Shown here in pieces: positions 1-8,900 of a stretch of 64,000 bases of DNA. Made by a program: the position numbers and the translations under genes. The notes beneath the pieces were generated by a model. That model searched no databases, was not told where the DNA came from, and saw only the letters and a program-made list of their open reading frames with translations. How positions within the stretch are numbered: position 1 is the first letter of the stretch; each line of letters starts with the position of its first letter. The stretch is from UBA4459 sp963776205 (GTDB taxonomy: Bacteria > Bacteroidota > Bacteroidia > Bacteroidales > F082): NCBI GenBank assembly GCA_963776205.1, contig CAVZLR010000007.1, positions 4,998 to 68,997 of the forward strand, in the 5' to 3' direction.

Positions 1-250
1 CATAATCAGTATTTCTTTAAAGCGCCATACTAAGTCCAATATTATTTGCTTTACCAAATCCTAAATTTTTGCCATTTTCAATTATTTCAACTTGAGGAAA
101 GTTCTTTTTTATTTTATCTATTGAACCGTCAACAGAGCCATTATCAATTGTAATAATTTCAAGAGGAGTTTCGCTTTTATAAAGGCTGCTAAAACATTTA
201 TCAATCCACTTCAACCCATTATATGTTACTATGATGGCTTTTATCTTCAT
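1..250 (-). CDS. Glycosyltransferase family 2, N-terminal part (runs off window, in-frame stop)
   Basis: This is the start of a GT-A fold glycosyltransferase of family 2, which moves a sugar from a nucleotide donor onto a growing glycan at the inner membrane. The N-terminus shows the nucleotide-binding strand (AIIVTYNG), the IDNGSVDGS loop and the NLGFGKANNIG motif, all typical of rhamnosyl-transferase-like members. After about 77 residues an in-frame TAA (17-19) appears. The codons beyond it still read R-N-T-D-Y, as expected in this family, so a single substitution (GAA, AAA or CAA to TAA) explains the stop better than a frameshift. The ATG overlaps the stop of the upstream sulfotransferase by 4 bases (ATGA), so the two are translationally coupled. 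The DxD catalytic region lies outside the window. Confidence 0.8.
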
Positions 251-1067
251 TTGTGGCGATTCATTAATTCAATGTATCTGTTTTCTATCTCAGTTAATTT
301 TTCATTTTTAAGTATTTGAACAAATCTAAAAAGCTCCATACTTTTATTAAATATTGATTTATCAAAGACTGTATCTAAATTTATTTTTTCGATATTAAAT
401 CCACTATTTTCCAGCCAACTTTTAATTGATGTTTCATCAATCAATATTATTAATATCAAATATCAATTTATTTGAATCAGGTAACTTATCTGCAAATTCA
501 AGAATTTTAGAATTGTAATGAATATATTTTTCAGTGTAATTTTTTGCCAATTTTATCAAAGTATCTTTTAGCACCTGATCTTTAAAATATATTTTTATTT
601 TCCCCTTAATTCCTTGTTCTTTAAATTTATTGATGTATTTCTTTTGGTCCCTTCTCAATAAAGAATCTATAACTTCTTCGGGTCTGCGATAGACAATAAG
701 ATAATATGCTTCAGGAATATACTTATGATATTCATCAATAAACAAGCAGGTTTCTGGCTCTTTCCATCCCCACTGTTTTCTCAAATCATTTTTAAAAGAA
801 ATGAGAGATTTCATTTTTTTTTTCTGATAAGTATTGAGATGAACATTGGTTACATCATCCAAAAAGCCCGCTTTTATCAAGACCATTTGAATTTAGAATT
901 TCTTTATGAAGATTTAGAAAATCCAAATCTTCATAAAAGCCTTGTACATTATCGAATTCGGGTTCCAATAAATTATCTCCCATATGAACGCCACTTTTAT
1001 GCATCCACTGAGCTACAAGCGATGTTCCTGAACGGTGCATTCCAAGGATTATAAGTACTTTGTTCAT
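247..1067 (-). CDS. PAPS-dependent sulfotransferase, two frameshifts
   Basis: This is a cytosolic sulfotransferase of about 273 residues that would move sulfate from PAPS to a carbohydrate or lipid acceptor. The N-terminus carries the 5'-phosphosulfate loop (GMHRSGTS). The middle carries the 3'-phosphate loop (VYRRPEEVIDSLLRR). The frame breaks twice. Near 866 (a run of T and G on the coding strand) it passes from ...LDKSG to ...AGFLDDVTN, and near 439 one extra T separates ...FDINNID from DETSIKSWLE. Each break is one base, and family-like sequence continues on both sides. It follows a methyltransferase and precedes the glycosyltransferase, and the cys genes upstream in the same transcription direction make its donor. 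It could be a recent pseudogene or a sequencing artefact. Confidence 0.75.
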
Positions 1068-1068
1068 A

Positions 1069-1857
1069 TCAATTATTAACTTGACAAATTATAACACTTT
1101 GCCCTGTTCTTTTAATTTCTCTATGATAAAATTGGATACCCTTAAATCCTGCTTTATTCAATATCGAAATTAAAAAATCATAATTGTACCTTACTCTGTG
1201 CAGTGGACCTGTTGATTCACCGTATTCTTTTAAATAATCAATTGGGTTTTCTTCAACATCAGCTACATTATTTTCAATAAAGGCTGTAAAATACAAATAA
1301 CCGTTTTTTACAATTATTCTATTTAATTCATCCAGATAAAATTTAACATCTTCCGATAGCATATGAGAAAATACGGAATTCAGAAAAGCGAGTTGTGCTG
1401 AATTATCCTTCAAAGGTATTTTTTGCAACCTGGTTCCAGTTGAGTTATAACGAGCATTGTGGGCATTTATATGAACAAATTCGAAGTTATTATAATATTT
1501 ATGAATGAATCTATTACACCATTGTATTGAAGCTTTGTGAGCATCAATTCCAATATATTTCAAAGGTTTAAAACCGGAGTGTATCAACCCATTTGCGAGA
1601 CGACCTTGTCCACACCCAAAATCAAGAATTGTATTGCTTTCTTCTAGATTGCATTTTTCTTTTAGTGTTTTTATTTGCTTAAGTGTTTCATTCAAGTATT
1701 CAACGTTATCTGACAAACCCTGATTGAATCTGACTTCAGCCGATGGCAAATAAATGCTTTTGTGTTTTACAGCATTTAAATAAGCACTGTTTGACTTTTG
1801 AAGATAGCTTTTGAAATATTTGAAAAGAATTTCAGCATACTGCTTTATAAATACCAT
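1069..1857 (-). CDS. Class I SAM-dependent methyltransferase
   Basis: A 262-residue methyltransferase with a Rossmann fold. Motif I (LDFGCGQGRLANGL, about residues 97-110) binds S-adenosylmethionine, and the acidic residue closing the second strand is in YIGIDAHKA. The N-terminal 60 residues are basic and helical. The C-terminus ends HREIKRTGQSVIICQ. Its place between the Wzt ATPase and the sulfotransferase suggests that it methylates a sugar or caps the glycan chain, as methyltransferases do in several Wzt-dependent O-antigen systems. The acceptor cannot be read from sequence. The frame is intact and the ATG is clear. Confidence 0.8.
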   Translation of the reverse strand: MVFIKQYAEILFKYFKSYLQKSNSAYLNAVKHKSIYLPSAEVRFNQGLSDNVEYLNETLKQIKTLKEKCNLEESNTILDFGCGQGRLANGLIHSGFKPLKYIGIDAHKASIQWCNRFIHKYYNNFEFVHINAHNARYNSTGTRLQKIPLKDNSAQLAFLNSVFSHMLSEDVKFYLDELNRIIVKNGYLYFTAFIENNVADVEENPIDYLKEYGESTGPLHRVRYNYDFLISILNKAGFKGIQFYHREIKRTGQSVIICQVNN

Positions 1858-1887
1858 TTTTGATCAATGTGAAAAATGCTTTTAATG

Positions 1888-3112
1888 TTACGGATGTCCG
1901 CTTGAGAAATAATCTGATCTTTCAACTATTACTTCTTTCACAAATTCTAATTCATCAGCAACTTCTCTATCAGTTTGAACCTGTAGATGAATATTATATC
2001 TTCCTTGTGTTAATGTAAGCTTATCAATTTCACAAAAGACAGCTCCCGTTGCTGGTAAAGTTTCAAATACTTCATTAGTATGAAAATTGTTACATACGAA
2101 TAAATTGAGATCATTTTTATCGATAAAAATGATCCTAAAAATTACATTCTTTAGTTGACCTTTTCCTTTATAGTCTATTTTAATAATGAACTTTTTACCT
2201 GATTGTAAAGTTTCTATTTCCTTTCTCTCATTTGGGTCTATGAAGCTTAAATTCAACACTTTTAGATTTCCAGTTCCCAACCTATCTTTTCTATCAGAAA
2301 CTTTTATCATTGCTTTTGAAGAATCATTATTAATATATTCAGTAACTCCTTTTTCAGTCTCTCCTTCAAAATTTATTACTCCGTTATTTAAAATAATAAC
2401 TTTTGAACATAGGTGTTGAATAGCAACCATATTATGACTTACAAATAAAATGGTACGTCCTTCCTGATTGGAAACATCCTGCATTTTGCCAATGGCTTTT
2501 TTCTGGAATTCGGCATCACCTACGGCCAGCACCTCATCCACCACCAGTATTTCGGGTTCTAGGAATGCGGCTACCGCAAAACCCAATCGTACTTTCATAC
2601 CCGAGGAGTAGCGTTTTACAGGGGTGTCAATATAGCGTTCCACACCTGCAAAATCCACAATTTCATCCAGTTTGCTCCCGTATTTCTGCTTTGGTCATCC
2701 CAAGAATGGCGCCATTCAGATAAATGTTTTCCCTGCCGGTGAGTTCGCGATGGAAACCTGTACCTACTTCCAGCAAGGAACCAATTCTTCCCGTGTATGA
2801 AATACTACCGGTTGTGGGTCCGGTTACTTTGGAAAGGATTTTTAACAACGTACTTTTTCCTGCCCCATTTTTACCAATAATACCCAGTACTTCCCCGGGC
2901 ATCACTTCCAGGTTAATATCCTTCAGTGCCCACACATAACCCGAGTTGCTTTTGTTGTCGCTTACATTGGCTTCTCCAATTTTCAGATAAGGGTCTTCTT
3001 TGCCGCGTACTTTATGCCACCAGCGGTTGAGGTCGTGGGAGATGGTACCTGTGCCAATCATACCGAGGCGGTACATTTTGGAGAGGTTTTCTATTTTTAT
3101 GATGGGTTGCAT
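1888..3112 (-). CDS. wzt: Polysaccharide ABC exporter ATPase (Wzt), one frameshift
   Basis: This is the ATPase of an ABC exporter for polysaccharide, partner of the permease at 3397-4242. Walker A (GKNGAGKST) and the family-specific SLLEVGTGFHRELTGREN segment lie in the first part. The second part has the signature YSSGMKVRLGFAVA and Walker B EILVVDEVLAVGD, followed by a C-terminal domain of about 150 residues of the type that binds the exported glycan in Wzt proteins. One extra G in a GGG run (2677-2679) breaks the frame between ...KAEIR and KLDEIVDFAG. Start chosen at MQPIIKIENLSK. A longer reading would begin inside the adjacent palindromic repeat and is not family-like. Confidence 0.87.
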
Positions 3113-3139
3113 GCTTACGAATGAAGTTTTAGGATGGTT

Positions 3140-3286
3140 GTTCAAGTTTGCCGCGGCCGTGCGGCCTCGCAAATTCGTGTTTCAGTTTTTGTTTTGGTAA
3201 CCTGATGTTTCTGTTTCATATAGTAAAATGGAGCACGAAATTTGCGAGGGAGCCTCTTTTTTGAGGCGACCGAAGCAATCTTGAAC
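3140..3286. repeat. Palindromic repeat element, copy 1 (about 147 bp)
   Basis: The outer arms (3140-3179 and 3233-3286) are imperfect inverted repeats starting GTTCAAGTTTGC and ending GCAATCTTGAAC, each holding a CTCGCAAA...CGTG block next to the centre. The right arm carries an internal hairpin GCCTC-tttttt-GAGGC (3252-3267). A second copy lies at 4668-4812. The element sits between wzt and wzm in an otherwise compact operon. Confidence 0.85.
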
Positions 3287-3335
3287 TTCGCCAGGGACAA
3301 TATGTTGTTTTTTCATTGGTTTATTTTTCTGCCGG

Positions 3336-3388
3336 CCCTCCCCTTTCCGCCTTCACTTCGTTACGCACGGACAGGAAGGGGTTGGAGG
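3336..3388. repeat. C-rich/G-rich palindrome beside repeat copy 1
   Basis: A C-rich arm (3336-3348) and a G-rich arm (3374-3388) can pair imperfectly around a central loop. It lies just beyond palindromic copy 1. A comparable GC-rich palindrome follows copy 2, so the two may form one compound unit. Confidence 0.5.
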
Positions 3389-3396
3389 TGGGTTGA

Positions 3397-4242
3397 TTAC
3401 ACCGTATCCATAAAATTCTTCTCCGTCTTATTGAAAACGATCAGTGCTAAAAAGAATAAAACGACCGTAAAAACAGTTGTATAAGCCAGTGCCTGCCAGC
3501 TGAAGCTGCCTTCACCCAAAAACATATACCGGAAACTTTCAATAATACTTGTCATGGGATTGGCCTCTACGATCCATTGGTATTTTTCAGGAATAGCAGA
3601 CAAGGGATAGATCACCGGTGTACCATACATCAGCAGTTGAATACCGAATGCTATTAAAAAAGTAAGGTCGCGGTATTTGGTGGTTAATGAAGAAATGATC
3701 ATCCCGAATCCAAGCCCCATAAATCCCATCAGCAAAAGCAGAAATGGTAGTATCCAGAGCAATGGCCATACAGGTTGCAAATCAACGCCCACTGCCATGA
3801 AATAAACAATAAACCCAATGAATAACACCAGTTGGATACCAAATTTCAGCAAACCGGAAATTACAATGGACAGCGGCATGACAATCCTTGGGAAATATAC
3901 TTTCCCAAATATATTTTCATTCTTTTTAAAAGTATCCGAAGTGTTTTTAAAACTGTCGGAAAAATAATTCCAGGCTGTAACGCCAGCTAAATAAAACAAT
4001 AACGGGGGGAGCCCGTCAGTGGGTATTTTGGCAACTTTCCCAAAAATAACCGTAAATACCAGCGTCGTCAATAATGGCTGGATAAAATACCACAACGGTC
4101 CCAAAATGGTCTGCTTGTACATGGTAACAATATCCCGTCGTACAAACATACTCACCAGGTCGCGGTATCGCCAGGTTTCCTTCAGCTTGAGATCAAGCAG
4201 TGAAGATTGGGGTTTTATTTCATATGTGGTTTGTGATTCCAT
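3397..4242 (-). CDS. wzm: Polysaccharide ABC exporter permease (Wzm)
   Basis: A 281-residue ABC-2 type membrane protein that forms the export channel for a lipid-linked glycan together with Wzt. The N-terminus is cytoplasmic and amphipathic (ETWRYRDLVSMFVRRDIVTMYKQTILGPLWYF), typical of polysaccharide ABC-2 permeases, and about six membrane segments follow. The GVTAWNYFSDSFKNT and FPRIVMPLS segments are characteristic of the family. The frame is intact. It is separated from wzt by the palindromic repeat and from the upstream sugar dehydrogenase by the GIY-YIG gene and repeat copy 2, both of which look inserted into the operon. Confidence 0.9.
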   Translation of the reverse strand: MESQTTYEIKPQSSLLDLKLKETWRYRDLVSMFVRRDIVTMYKQTILGPLWYFIQPLLTTLVFTVIFGKVAKIPTDGLPPLLFYLAGVTAWNYFSDSFKNTSDTFKKNENIFGKVYFPRIVMPLSIVISGLLKFGIQLVLFIGFIVYFMAVGVDLQPVWPLLWILPFLLLLMGFMGLGFGMIISSLTTKYRDLTFLIAFGIQLLMYGTPVIYPLSAIPEKYQWIVEANPMTSIIESFRYMFLGEGSFSWQALAYTTVFTVVLFFLALIVFNKTEKNFMDTV

Positions 4243-4261
4243 AGAAATTAAAGTTTTATTT

Positions 4262-4350
4262 AACTGTCATTCTGAACTCGAAATGTTGCCAGGAAGGCAT
4301 CAGCCGACCGAAGCCCACCGGGAGGACTCCGTTCGGACGGGCAATCTTGT
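4262..4350. repeat. GC-rich palindromic region downstream of the GIY-YIG gene
   Basis: It starts with a CTGTCATTCTGAACTCGA-type word common in Bacteroidota intergenic repeats and contains CCGAAGCCC...GTTCGG self-complementarity. The end (GGGCAATCTTGTCA) resembles the right end of the two 146-bp elements. It lies between wzm and the GIY-YIG gene. Confidence 0.5.
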
Positions 4351-4363
4351 CATAAGCAAGTAC

Positions 4364-4648
4364 CTATAAGTCATCATATAAATCTCTCCATTCCGGATTA
4401 ATCGCTTCAATCAATTGTATCTTTTTCGCTCTTGAACCTGCTTTTATTTGTTTTTCCCTGGCTCGTGCGGTAATAATGCTAATGAACTCTTCATACCAAA
4501 CCAATTTGTTAAGGTTGTACCGTGCCGAAAAAGAGTTTTTGTATTTTTTATTTTTATGGCTTTCTGCACGGTATTTTAATTCTGAAGTCACACCTGTGTA
4601 TATAACTCCATTCGGTTTATTAGTTGTCATGTAGGTCCAGGCTTTCAT
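4364..4648 (-). CDS. Small GIY-YIG nuclease-domain protein
   Basis: A 94-residue protein that is almost entirely a GIY-YIG domain. GVIYTGVT corresponds to the second half of the signature (YIG replaced by YTG), and KYKNSFSARYNLNKLVWYEEF and REKQIKAGSRAKKIQLIEAINPEWRDL are conserved in the short stand-alone proteins of Bacteroidota annotated as UvrC-like. Such proteins occur in many copies per genome and their role is not established. The start codon lies 20 bp from palindromic copy 2 and another palindrome follows the stop. It interrupts the polysaccharide operon, so it is probably a mobile or selfish guest rather than part of glycan synthesis. Confidence 0.85.
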   Translation of the reverse strand: MKAWTYMTTNKPNGVIYTGVTSELKYRAESHKNKKYKNSFSARYNLNKLVWYEEFISIITARAREKQIKAGSRAKKIQLIEAINPEWRDLYDDL

Positions 4649-4667
4649 TTTTTGATGCTGGAAAGTT

Positions 4668-4812
4668 GTTCAAGTTTGCTTCGGCCATGCGGCCTCGCAA
4701 ATTCGTGTTTCAGTTTTTTGTTTTGATAACTGATTTTTTCGTTTCAATAGTAAAATGGAGCACGAAATTTGCGAGGGAGCCACTTTTTCGTGGCGACTAT
4801 GGCAATCTTGAA
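4668..4812. repeat. Palindromic repeat element, copy 2 (about 145 bp)
   Basis: Direct second copy of the element at 3140-3286, with the same arms (GTTCAAGTTTGC... and ...GCAATCTTGAA) and the same central spacer type (TAGTAAAATGGAGCACGAAA). The internal hairpin reads GCCAC-tttttc-GTGGC where copy 1 has GCCTC/GAGGC, a paired change that keeps the stem. Confidence 0.85.
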
Positions 4813-4852
4813 ATACGCCAGAGCTGAATGTGTATTTTTTCCTCCTCCCTCC

Positions 4853-4900
4853 GCCTGCCAAAGAGCAACGGCGGACAGGCCTGCCCCCTCCAGAGGGGGA
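4853..4900. repeat. GC-rich palindrome beside repeat copy 2
   Basis: GCCTG (4853) can pair with CAGGC (4876-4880), and CCCCCT-ccag-AGGGGG (4884-4899) is a perfect short hairpin. Its position relative to copy 2 matches that of the palindrome at 3336-3388 relative to copy 1. Confidence 0.55.
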
Positions 4901-4953
4901 CATTCTGCTTCATTTTCTACTTTTTCCTTTTTACTTTTTCCATTTAACTTGAT

Positions 4954-6249
4954 CTAGAGCCTCCCATCCACAATTTTCTGATCGAGGAAGCCTTTGATGT
5001 CGAAGATGACGGCACCCGATCCATTGGTTAATTTCGGAAAATCGATGTTGGCGAACTGCCGGTGTGCTACTGCCAATACCACTGCATCATAATGCTCATT
5101 GTATAATTGTCCGGCATCTGAAAACGTCTTCACACCATATTCTTCCATCACCTCTATAGGTTGTGCCCACGGATCATGTACATCTACATGGCAGCCAAAT
5201 GCTTCCAGTTCATGAACGACATCTACTACTTTGGTATTTCGAATATCGGGGCAGTTTTCTTTAAAGGTGATGCCTAAGACCAATACTTTCGAATTCAAAA
5301 TCTTATGACCTTTTTTGATCATCAGTTTCACAACCTTGTCTGCCACAAAATGGGGCATATAATCGTTCACACGCCTTCCCGAACGGATTACCTGTGGATA
5401 ATAACCTAATGCTTCTGCTTTGAATGCCAGGTAGTATGGATCCACACCGATACAATGGCCACCTACCAGTCCGGGTTTGTATTTGATAAAGTTCCATTTT
5501 GAGCCGGCCGCTTCAATCACATCATTGGTGTCAATTCCCATCCGGTCGAAAATGAGTGCCAGTTCGTTGACAAAAGAAATATTCAAATCGCGCTGGGCAT
5601 TTTCAATCACTTTGGAGGCTTCTGCGACTTTGATACTGGAAGCTTTATGGGTACCATTCAACAGAATCGTATTGTACAGATCATCAATTTCATCTGCAAT
5701 TTCAGGCGTTGAGCCAGAAGTTACCTTTTTGATCTTAATTAATGGTCGTTCTTTATCTCCCGGATTGATCCTTTCTGGTGAATAGGCTGCATAAAAATCT
5801 TTGTTGAATGTCAGTCCGCTTACTTTTTCAATTACCGGGATGCAATCTTCTTCGGTAGCACCGGGGTAAACGGTGGATTCATACACTACAATATCTCCCC
5901 TGCTAATTACCTTTCCAACTGTTTCGCTGGCTTTAACAAGGGGTGTCAGGTCGGGTCGCTTGTATTCATCAATAGGTGTTGGGACGGTTACAAAATAGAT
6001 GTTAGAAGTTTTTATTTCATCCATCTCAGTTGTTAAAAACAAGCCTTTCTCAGCACCAGGACTCCCAACCAAAACCGATTGCAGTTCTTTATCTTCCACT
6101 TCAAGGGTATCGTCATGCCCGTTGGTTAATTCCTTAACCCTTTCCGCATCAATATCATAACCTATCACAGGATATTTCTTTGCAAATTCAACAGCTAGCG
6201 GCAAGCCTACATAGCCCAAGCCAATGATTGCGATGTTGTATTTTTTCAT
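4954..6249 (-). CDS. UDP-N-acetylhexosamine 6-dehydrogenase (WbpO/TviB type)
   Basis: A 431-residue nucleotide-sugar dehydrogenase that oxidises C6 of a UDP-HexNAc to the uronic acid using two NAD+. The N-terminal NAD-binding motif is IAIIGLGYVGLPLAVEFAKKY. The catalytic cysteine lies in VGGHCIGVDPYYLAFKAE, and the preceding KYKPGLVGGH and the RRVNDYMPHFV segment fit the UDP-GalNAc/UDP-GlcNAc dehydrogenase branch better than UDP-glucose dehydrogenase. The substrate is therefore probably UDP-GalNAc or UDP-GlcNAc, but this is an inference. It supplies an acidic sugar for the polysaccharide. Frame intact. The GxxExxY guest gene lies upstream in the transcription direction. Confidence 0.88.
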   Translation of the reverse strand: MKKYNIAIIGLGYVGLPLAVEFAKKYPVIGYDIDAERVKELTNGHDDTLEVEDKELQSVLVGSPGAEKGLFLTTEMDEIKTSNIYFVTVPTPIDEYKRPDLTPLVKASETVGKVISRGDIVVYESTVYPGATEEDCIPVIEKVSGLTFNKDFYAAYSPERINPGDKERPLIKIKKVTSGSTPEIADEIDDLYNTILLNGTHKASSIKVAEASKVIENAQRDLNISFVNELALIFDRMGIDTNDVIEAAGSKWNFIKYKPGLVGGHCIGVDPYYLAFKAEALGYYPQVIRSGRRVNDYMPHFVADKVVKLMIKKGHKILNSKVLVLGITFKENCPDIRNTKVVDVVHELEAFGCHVDVHDPWAQPIEVMEEYGVKTFSDAGQLYNEHYDAVVLAVAHRQFANIDFPKLTNGSGAVIFDIKGFLDQKIVDGRL

Positions 6250-6296
6250 GTATGATTGTGTGTGATTTTTATTTTTAGAAAAAGCTGCAACGCTAA

Positions 6297-6328
6297 GTTA
6301 CGCAAAGAAACGCTGAGATGCGCAGAGA
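6297..6328. repeat. Inverted-repeat arm, 3' side of the GxxExxY gene
   Basis: The plus-strand words GTTACGCA-AAG-AAA-CGCTGAG and GCGCAGAG match in order the reverse complement of 6783-6814. In the minus-strand mRNA the two arms could pair over about 30 nt and enclose the GxxExxY reading frame. Confidence 0.7.
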
Positions 6329-6351
6329 ATAACCTTAAGGTTTTTATCAAA

Positions 6352-6729
6352 TTATAAATTATTCACAAACCTTCGAATGCCTTTTTTCAATAATTGTACA
6401 TTAAAATTGATCAGTAATCCCAGCTTATAATCGCCCAGTTTCAAATAAGTTAGAATTTGGGCTTCATGAACATCCATGATAGCATCAACGGTTTTAATTT
6501 CAACTACTACTTTATTTTCGATCAACAGGTCTATCCGGTATCCATGATCCAGTTTCACGTCTTTATAAATAATGGGCATGGGTTTTTCCTTTTCAACTTT
6601 CAATCCGCTTTCGATCAACTCAAAATATAAACATTCCTGATAAGCTGACTCCAAAAGACCTGGCCCCAATGCTTTGTGCACTTCGATGGCCTTTCCTATA
6701 ATTATATTTGAAATTTCATTTTCGTGCAT
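6352..6729 (-). CDS. GxxExxY family protein (guest gene)
   Basis: A 125-residue member of the GxxExxY family. The signature is GPGLLESAYQECLYFELIESG near residues 21-41. The downstream pattern (YRIDLLIENKVVVEIKTV) has the D...E-x-K arrangement of a PD-(D/E)xK nuclease core, which suggests a nuclease-like fold. Its cellular role is not known to me. It stands between cysN and the sugar dehydrogenase and is enclosed by complementary flanks at 6297-6328 and 6783-6814, so it looks like an insertion into the operon. The ATG is clear and the frame intact. Confidence 0.88.
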   Translation of the reverse strand: MHENEISNIIIGKAIEVHKALGPGLLESAYQECLYFELIESGLKVEKEKPMPIIYKDVKLDHGYRIDLLIENKVVVEIKTVDAIMDVHEAQILTYLKLGDYKLGLLINFNVQLLKKGIRRFVNNL

Positions 6730-6782
6730 CGTCCTTTAATACTGATTTACGAATTGATATTGTTGCGTTCTTCTTCGCGAAA

Positions 6783-6814
6783 CTTTGCGCTAACTCAGCG
6801 ATACTCTGCGTAAC
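6783..6814. repeat. Inverted-repeat arm, 5' side of the GxxExxY gene
   Basis: Read on the minus strand it is GTTACGCAGAG...CGCTGAG...GCGCAAAG, the partner of 6297-6328. The short word GCGCAAAG/CGCAGAG recurs inside each arm. Confidence 0.7.
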
Positions 6815-6850
6815 AACTTCGGAATTCACAACTCAAGGCCCCTTTCTCTA

Positions 6851-8765
6851 TTAAAGTGGGAAAATTTTCTTTTCTGATAAATAGCTCAGCACCTTTTCAA
6901 TGCCTTTGTCTTTTTCCTCAGGTTTTACAATTATTTCCGGATTTTCCGGTGTTTCATAATCCATATCAACCCCGGGTAAGTATTTAATACTTCCTTCTTC
7001 GATGAGTTCATACAGATTGTATTGGTCATTTTTTCGACAATAATCTAAATCAGCATCCATATAAATCAAGTGGAACTGATCTTGTCCGATAATTTCTTCT
7101 GCCTGCAAACGTATTGACTCACTTGGAGAAATAAAAGAACAAATAACAATGATTCCCTGTTGGTTCAATAATTTTGAAATGTAGGCCACCCTTCTCAGAT
7201 GTTCGGCCCGGTCTGAAGGAGAATAATCCAATTCACGCGACAAACCGGAACGTGTTGATTTACCATCCAGCAGCACCACATGAGCTCCCATATCGAATAA
7301 ACTCTTTTGAAGCGAATATGCCAGTTCGTTTTTCCCTGAACCATGCAGTCCGGTAAACCAGATCGTGGCCGCTTTTTGCTGATATCTTTTTTCGTATTCC
7401 TGCTTTTCAATCAGGCCAACTCCTTTAACGATCAACTCTTTGTCAATATCGGTGATTTTTATAGGCAATGCATCACTACTCACTTTGTCGAGTATCATGC
7501 CTACCGCACAAGTGTTGTGCGTCATCGGGTCGATCAGAATGAATGAGCCTGTGCTTCTGTTCTTTTCATAGGGATCGAAAAATAAGGGTTTGTTGGAGGT
7601 GATCAGCACCCGGCCTATTTCATTCAATGCAAGATATGGTACCTCTGACTTCTCCAGTGTATTTACATCTACTTTGTATCGGATCGCATCAATCCGCGCT
7701 TTGGAAGTACTGGTATTGTGTTTAATGAAAAATTGGGTGTTGCGGTCCATCAGTTGTTCATCCATCCATACCAACATCGCTTCGAATCGTCGCTCAATCT
7801 TTGGTAAATTATGCGGATGTACCAGCATATCACCCCTTGACACATCTATTTCATCTTCGAGCGTGATGGTTACCGATTGCGGCGGAAATGCAAAATCAGG
7901 CTCTCCATCATAGGTAACAATTGATTTTACCCGTGATGTTTTACGTGATGGTAGCACCATCACTTCATCTCCTTTGTGAACAACTCCCGAAGCTATTTTG
8001 GCTGCAAATCCACGAAAATTGTGACTCGGTCGGATCACGTATTGCACTGGAAATCTAAAATCCCTAAAATTACGGTCACTGCTTACATAGGCTGTTTCAA
8101 GAAATTCAAGCAGACTTTTGCCATGATACCAGGGCATTTTATCAGAGATGTCTACAACATTATCACCTTTCAATGCCGATAGCGGAAAAAATCGTACATC
8201 CTGCACATCCAGCTGGGTAGTAAATTCGCGATAATCCTGGCAAATTTTATCATACACTTCCTGGCTGTATCCAACAAGGTCCATTTTGTTCACTGCCAGC
8301 GCAATATGTTTAATTCCCAGCAAGGAAACCAGGTAGGTATGCCTGCGGGTTTGCGTAATCACACCCAATGTGGCATCCACAAGAATAATGGCCAGGTTGG
8401 CTGTAGAAGCTCCAGTGACCATATTGCGGGTATATTGCTCATGTCCAGGTGTATCAGCAATAATAAATTTTCTTTTGCTGGTAGAGAAATATCGGTACGC
8501 CACATCGATTGTAATGCCCTGCTCTCGCTCGGCTTTTAGTCCATCCAGCAAGTAAGGCATAATCAATTTCTTCTCCGGCATGGCCTTCTTTTTTACTGTC
8601 TCTTTCCAAAGCAGCCAACTGGTCTTCGTACAATTTTTTACTATCGAATAACAACCGGCCTATCAATGTTGATTTTCCATCATCCACGGACCCTGCCGTT
8701 AAAAAACGAAGCAGGTCCTTCTTCTGATCCTGATCAAGAAAAGTTTTTATATCTATTTCTGACAT
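6851..8765 (-). CDS. cysN: Sulfate adenylyltransferase large subunit CysN with degenerate APS-kinase domain, one frameshift
   Basis: The GTPase subunit of ATP sulfurylase, which couples GTP hydrolysis to APS formation with CysD. The elongation-factor-like GTPase domain shows G1 GSVDDGKST, the G3 region IIADTPGHEQYTRNM and G4 NKMD, followed by beta-barrel domains. One extra base near 8549 splits EIDYALL from LDGLKAEREQGITID. The C-terminal 190 residues are homologous to APS kinase, but the P-loop reads GLHGSGKNE instead of GxxGxGKST and the substrate motif DGDNxR reads DGKSTR, so this domain is probably inactive. An intact CysC is encoded at 10268. The reconstructed length, about 637 aa, matches other CysN-CysC fusions. 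Confidence 0.9.
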
Positions 8766-8826
8766 ATGTCTTTTTGTTTACTTACTGATTATTAATGATT
8801 CAATATTGAATGAAAAAAGTTATGAG

Positions 8827-8887
8827 GCATGGGGCATGGGGCATGGGGCATGGGCATGGAGCATGGGGCATGGAGCATGGGGCATGG
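8827..8887. repeat. Tandem GCATGGG/GCATGGA words, 3' arm of a guest-gene inverted repeat
   Basis: About eight tandem units of 6-7 bases (GCATGGG, GCATGGA) with small length differences. In the minus-strand transcript this reads CCATGCCCCATGCTCC and is complementary to the segment upstream of the four-helix-bundle gene (9289-9324). Confidence 0.85.
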
Positions 8888-8900
8888 TGTATTGATTAGT

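Noticed and set aside
4364..4648. GIY-YIG gene as UvrC or a homing endonuclease in an intron
   Set aside because: It has only the short domain, lacks UvrC regions, and no intron or split host gene surrounds it.
7174..8555. Several plus-strand frames opposite cysN
   Set aside because: They are antisense to a well-conserved enzyme and show no family similarity or start signals.
8827..8887. Tandem repeats as a CRISPR array
   Set aside because: Units are 6-7 bases and contiguous, without unique spacers, and no cas gene is present.
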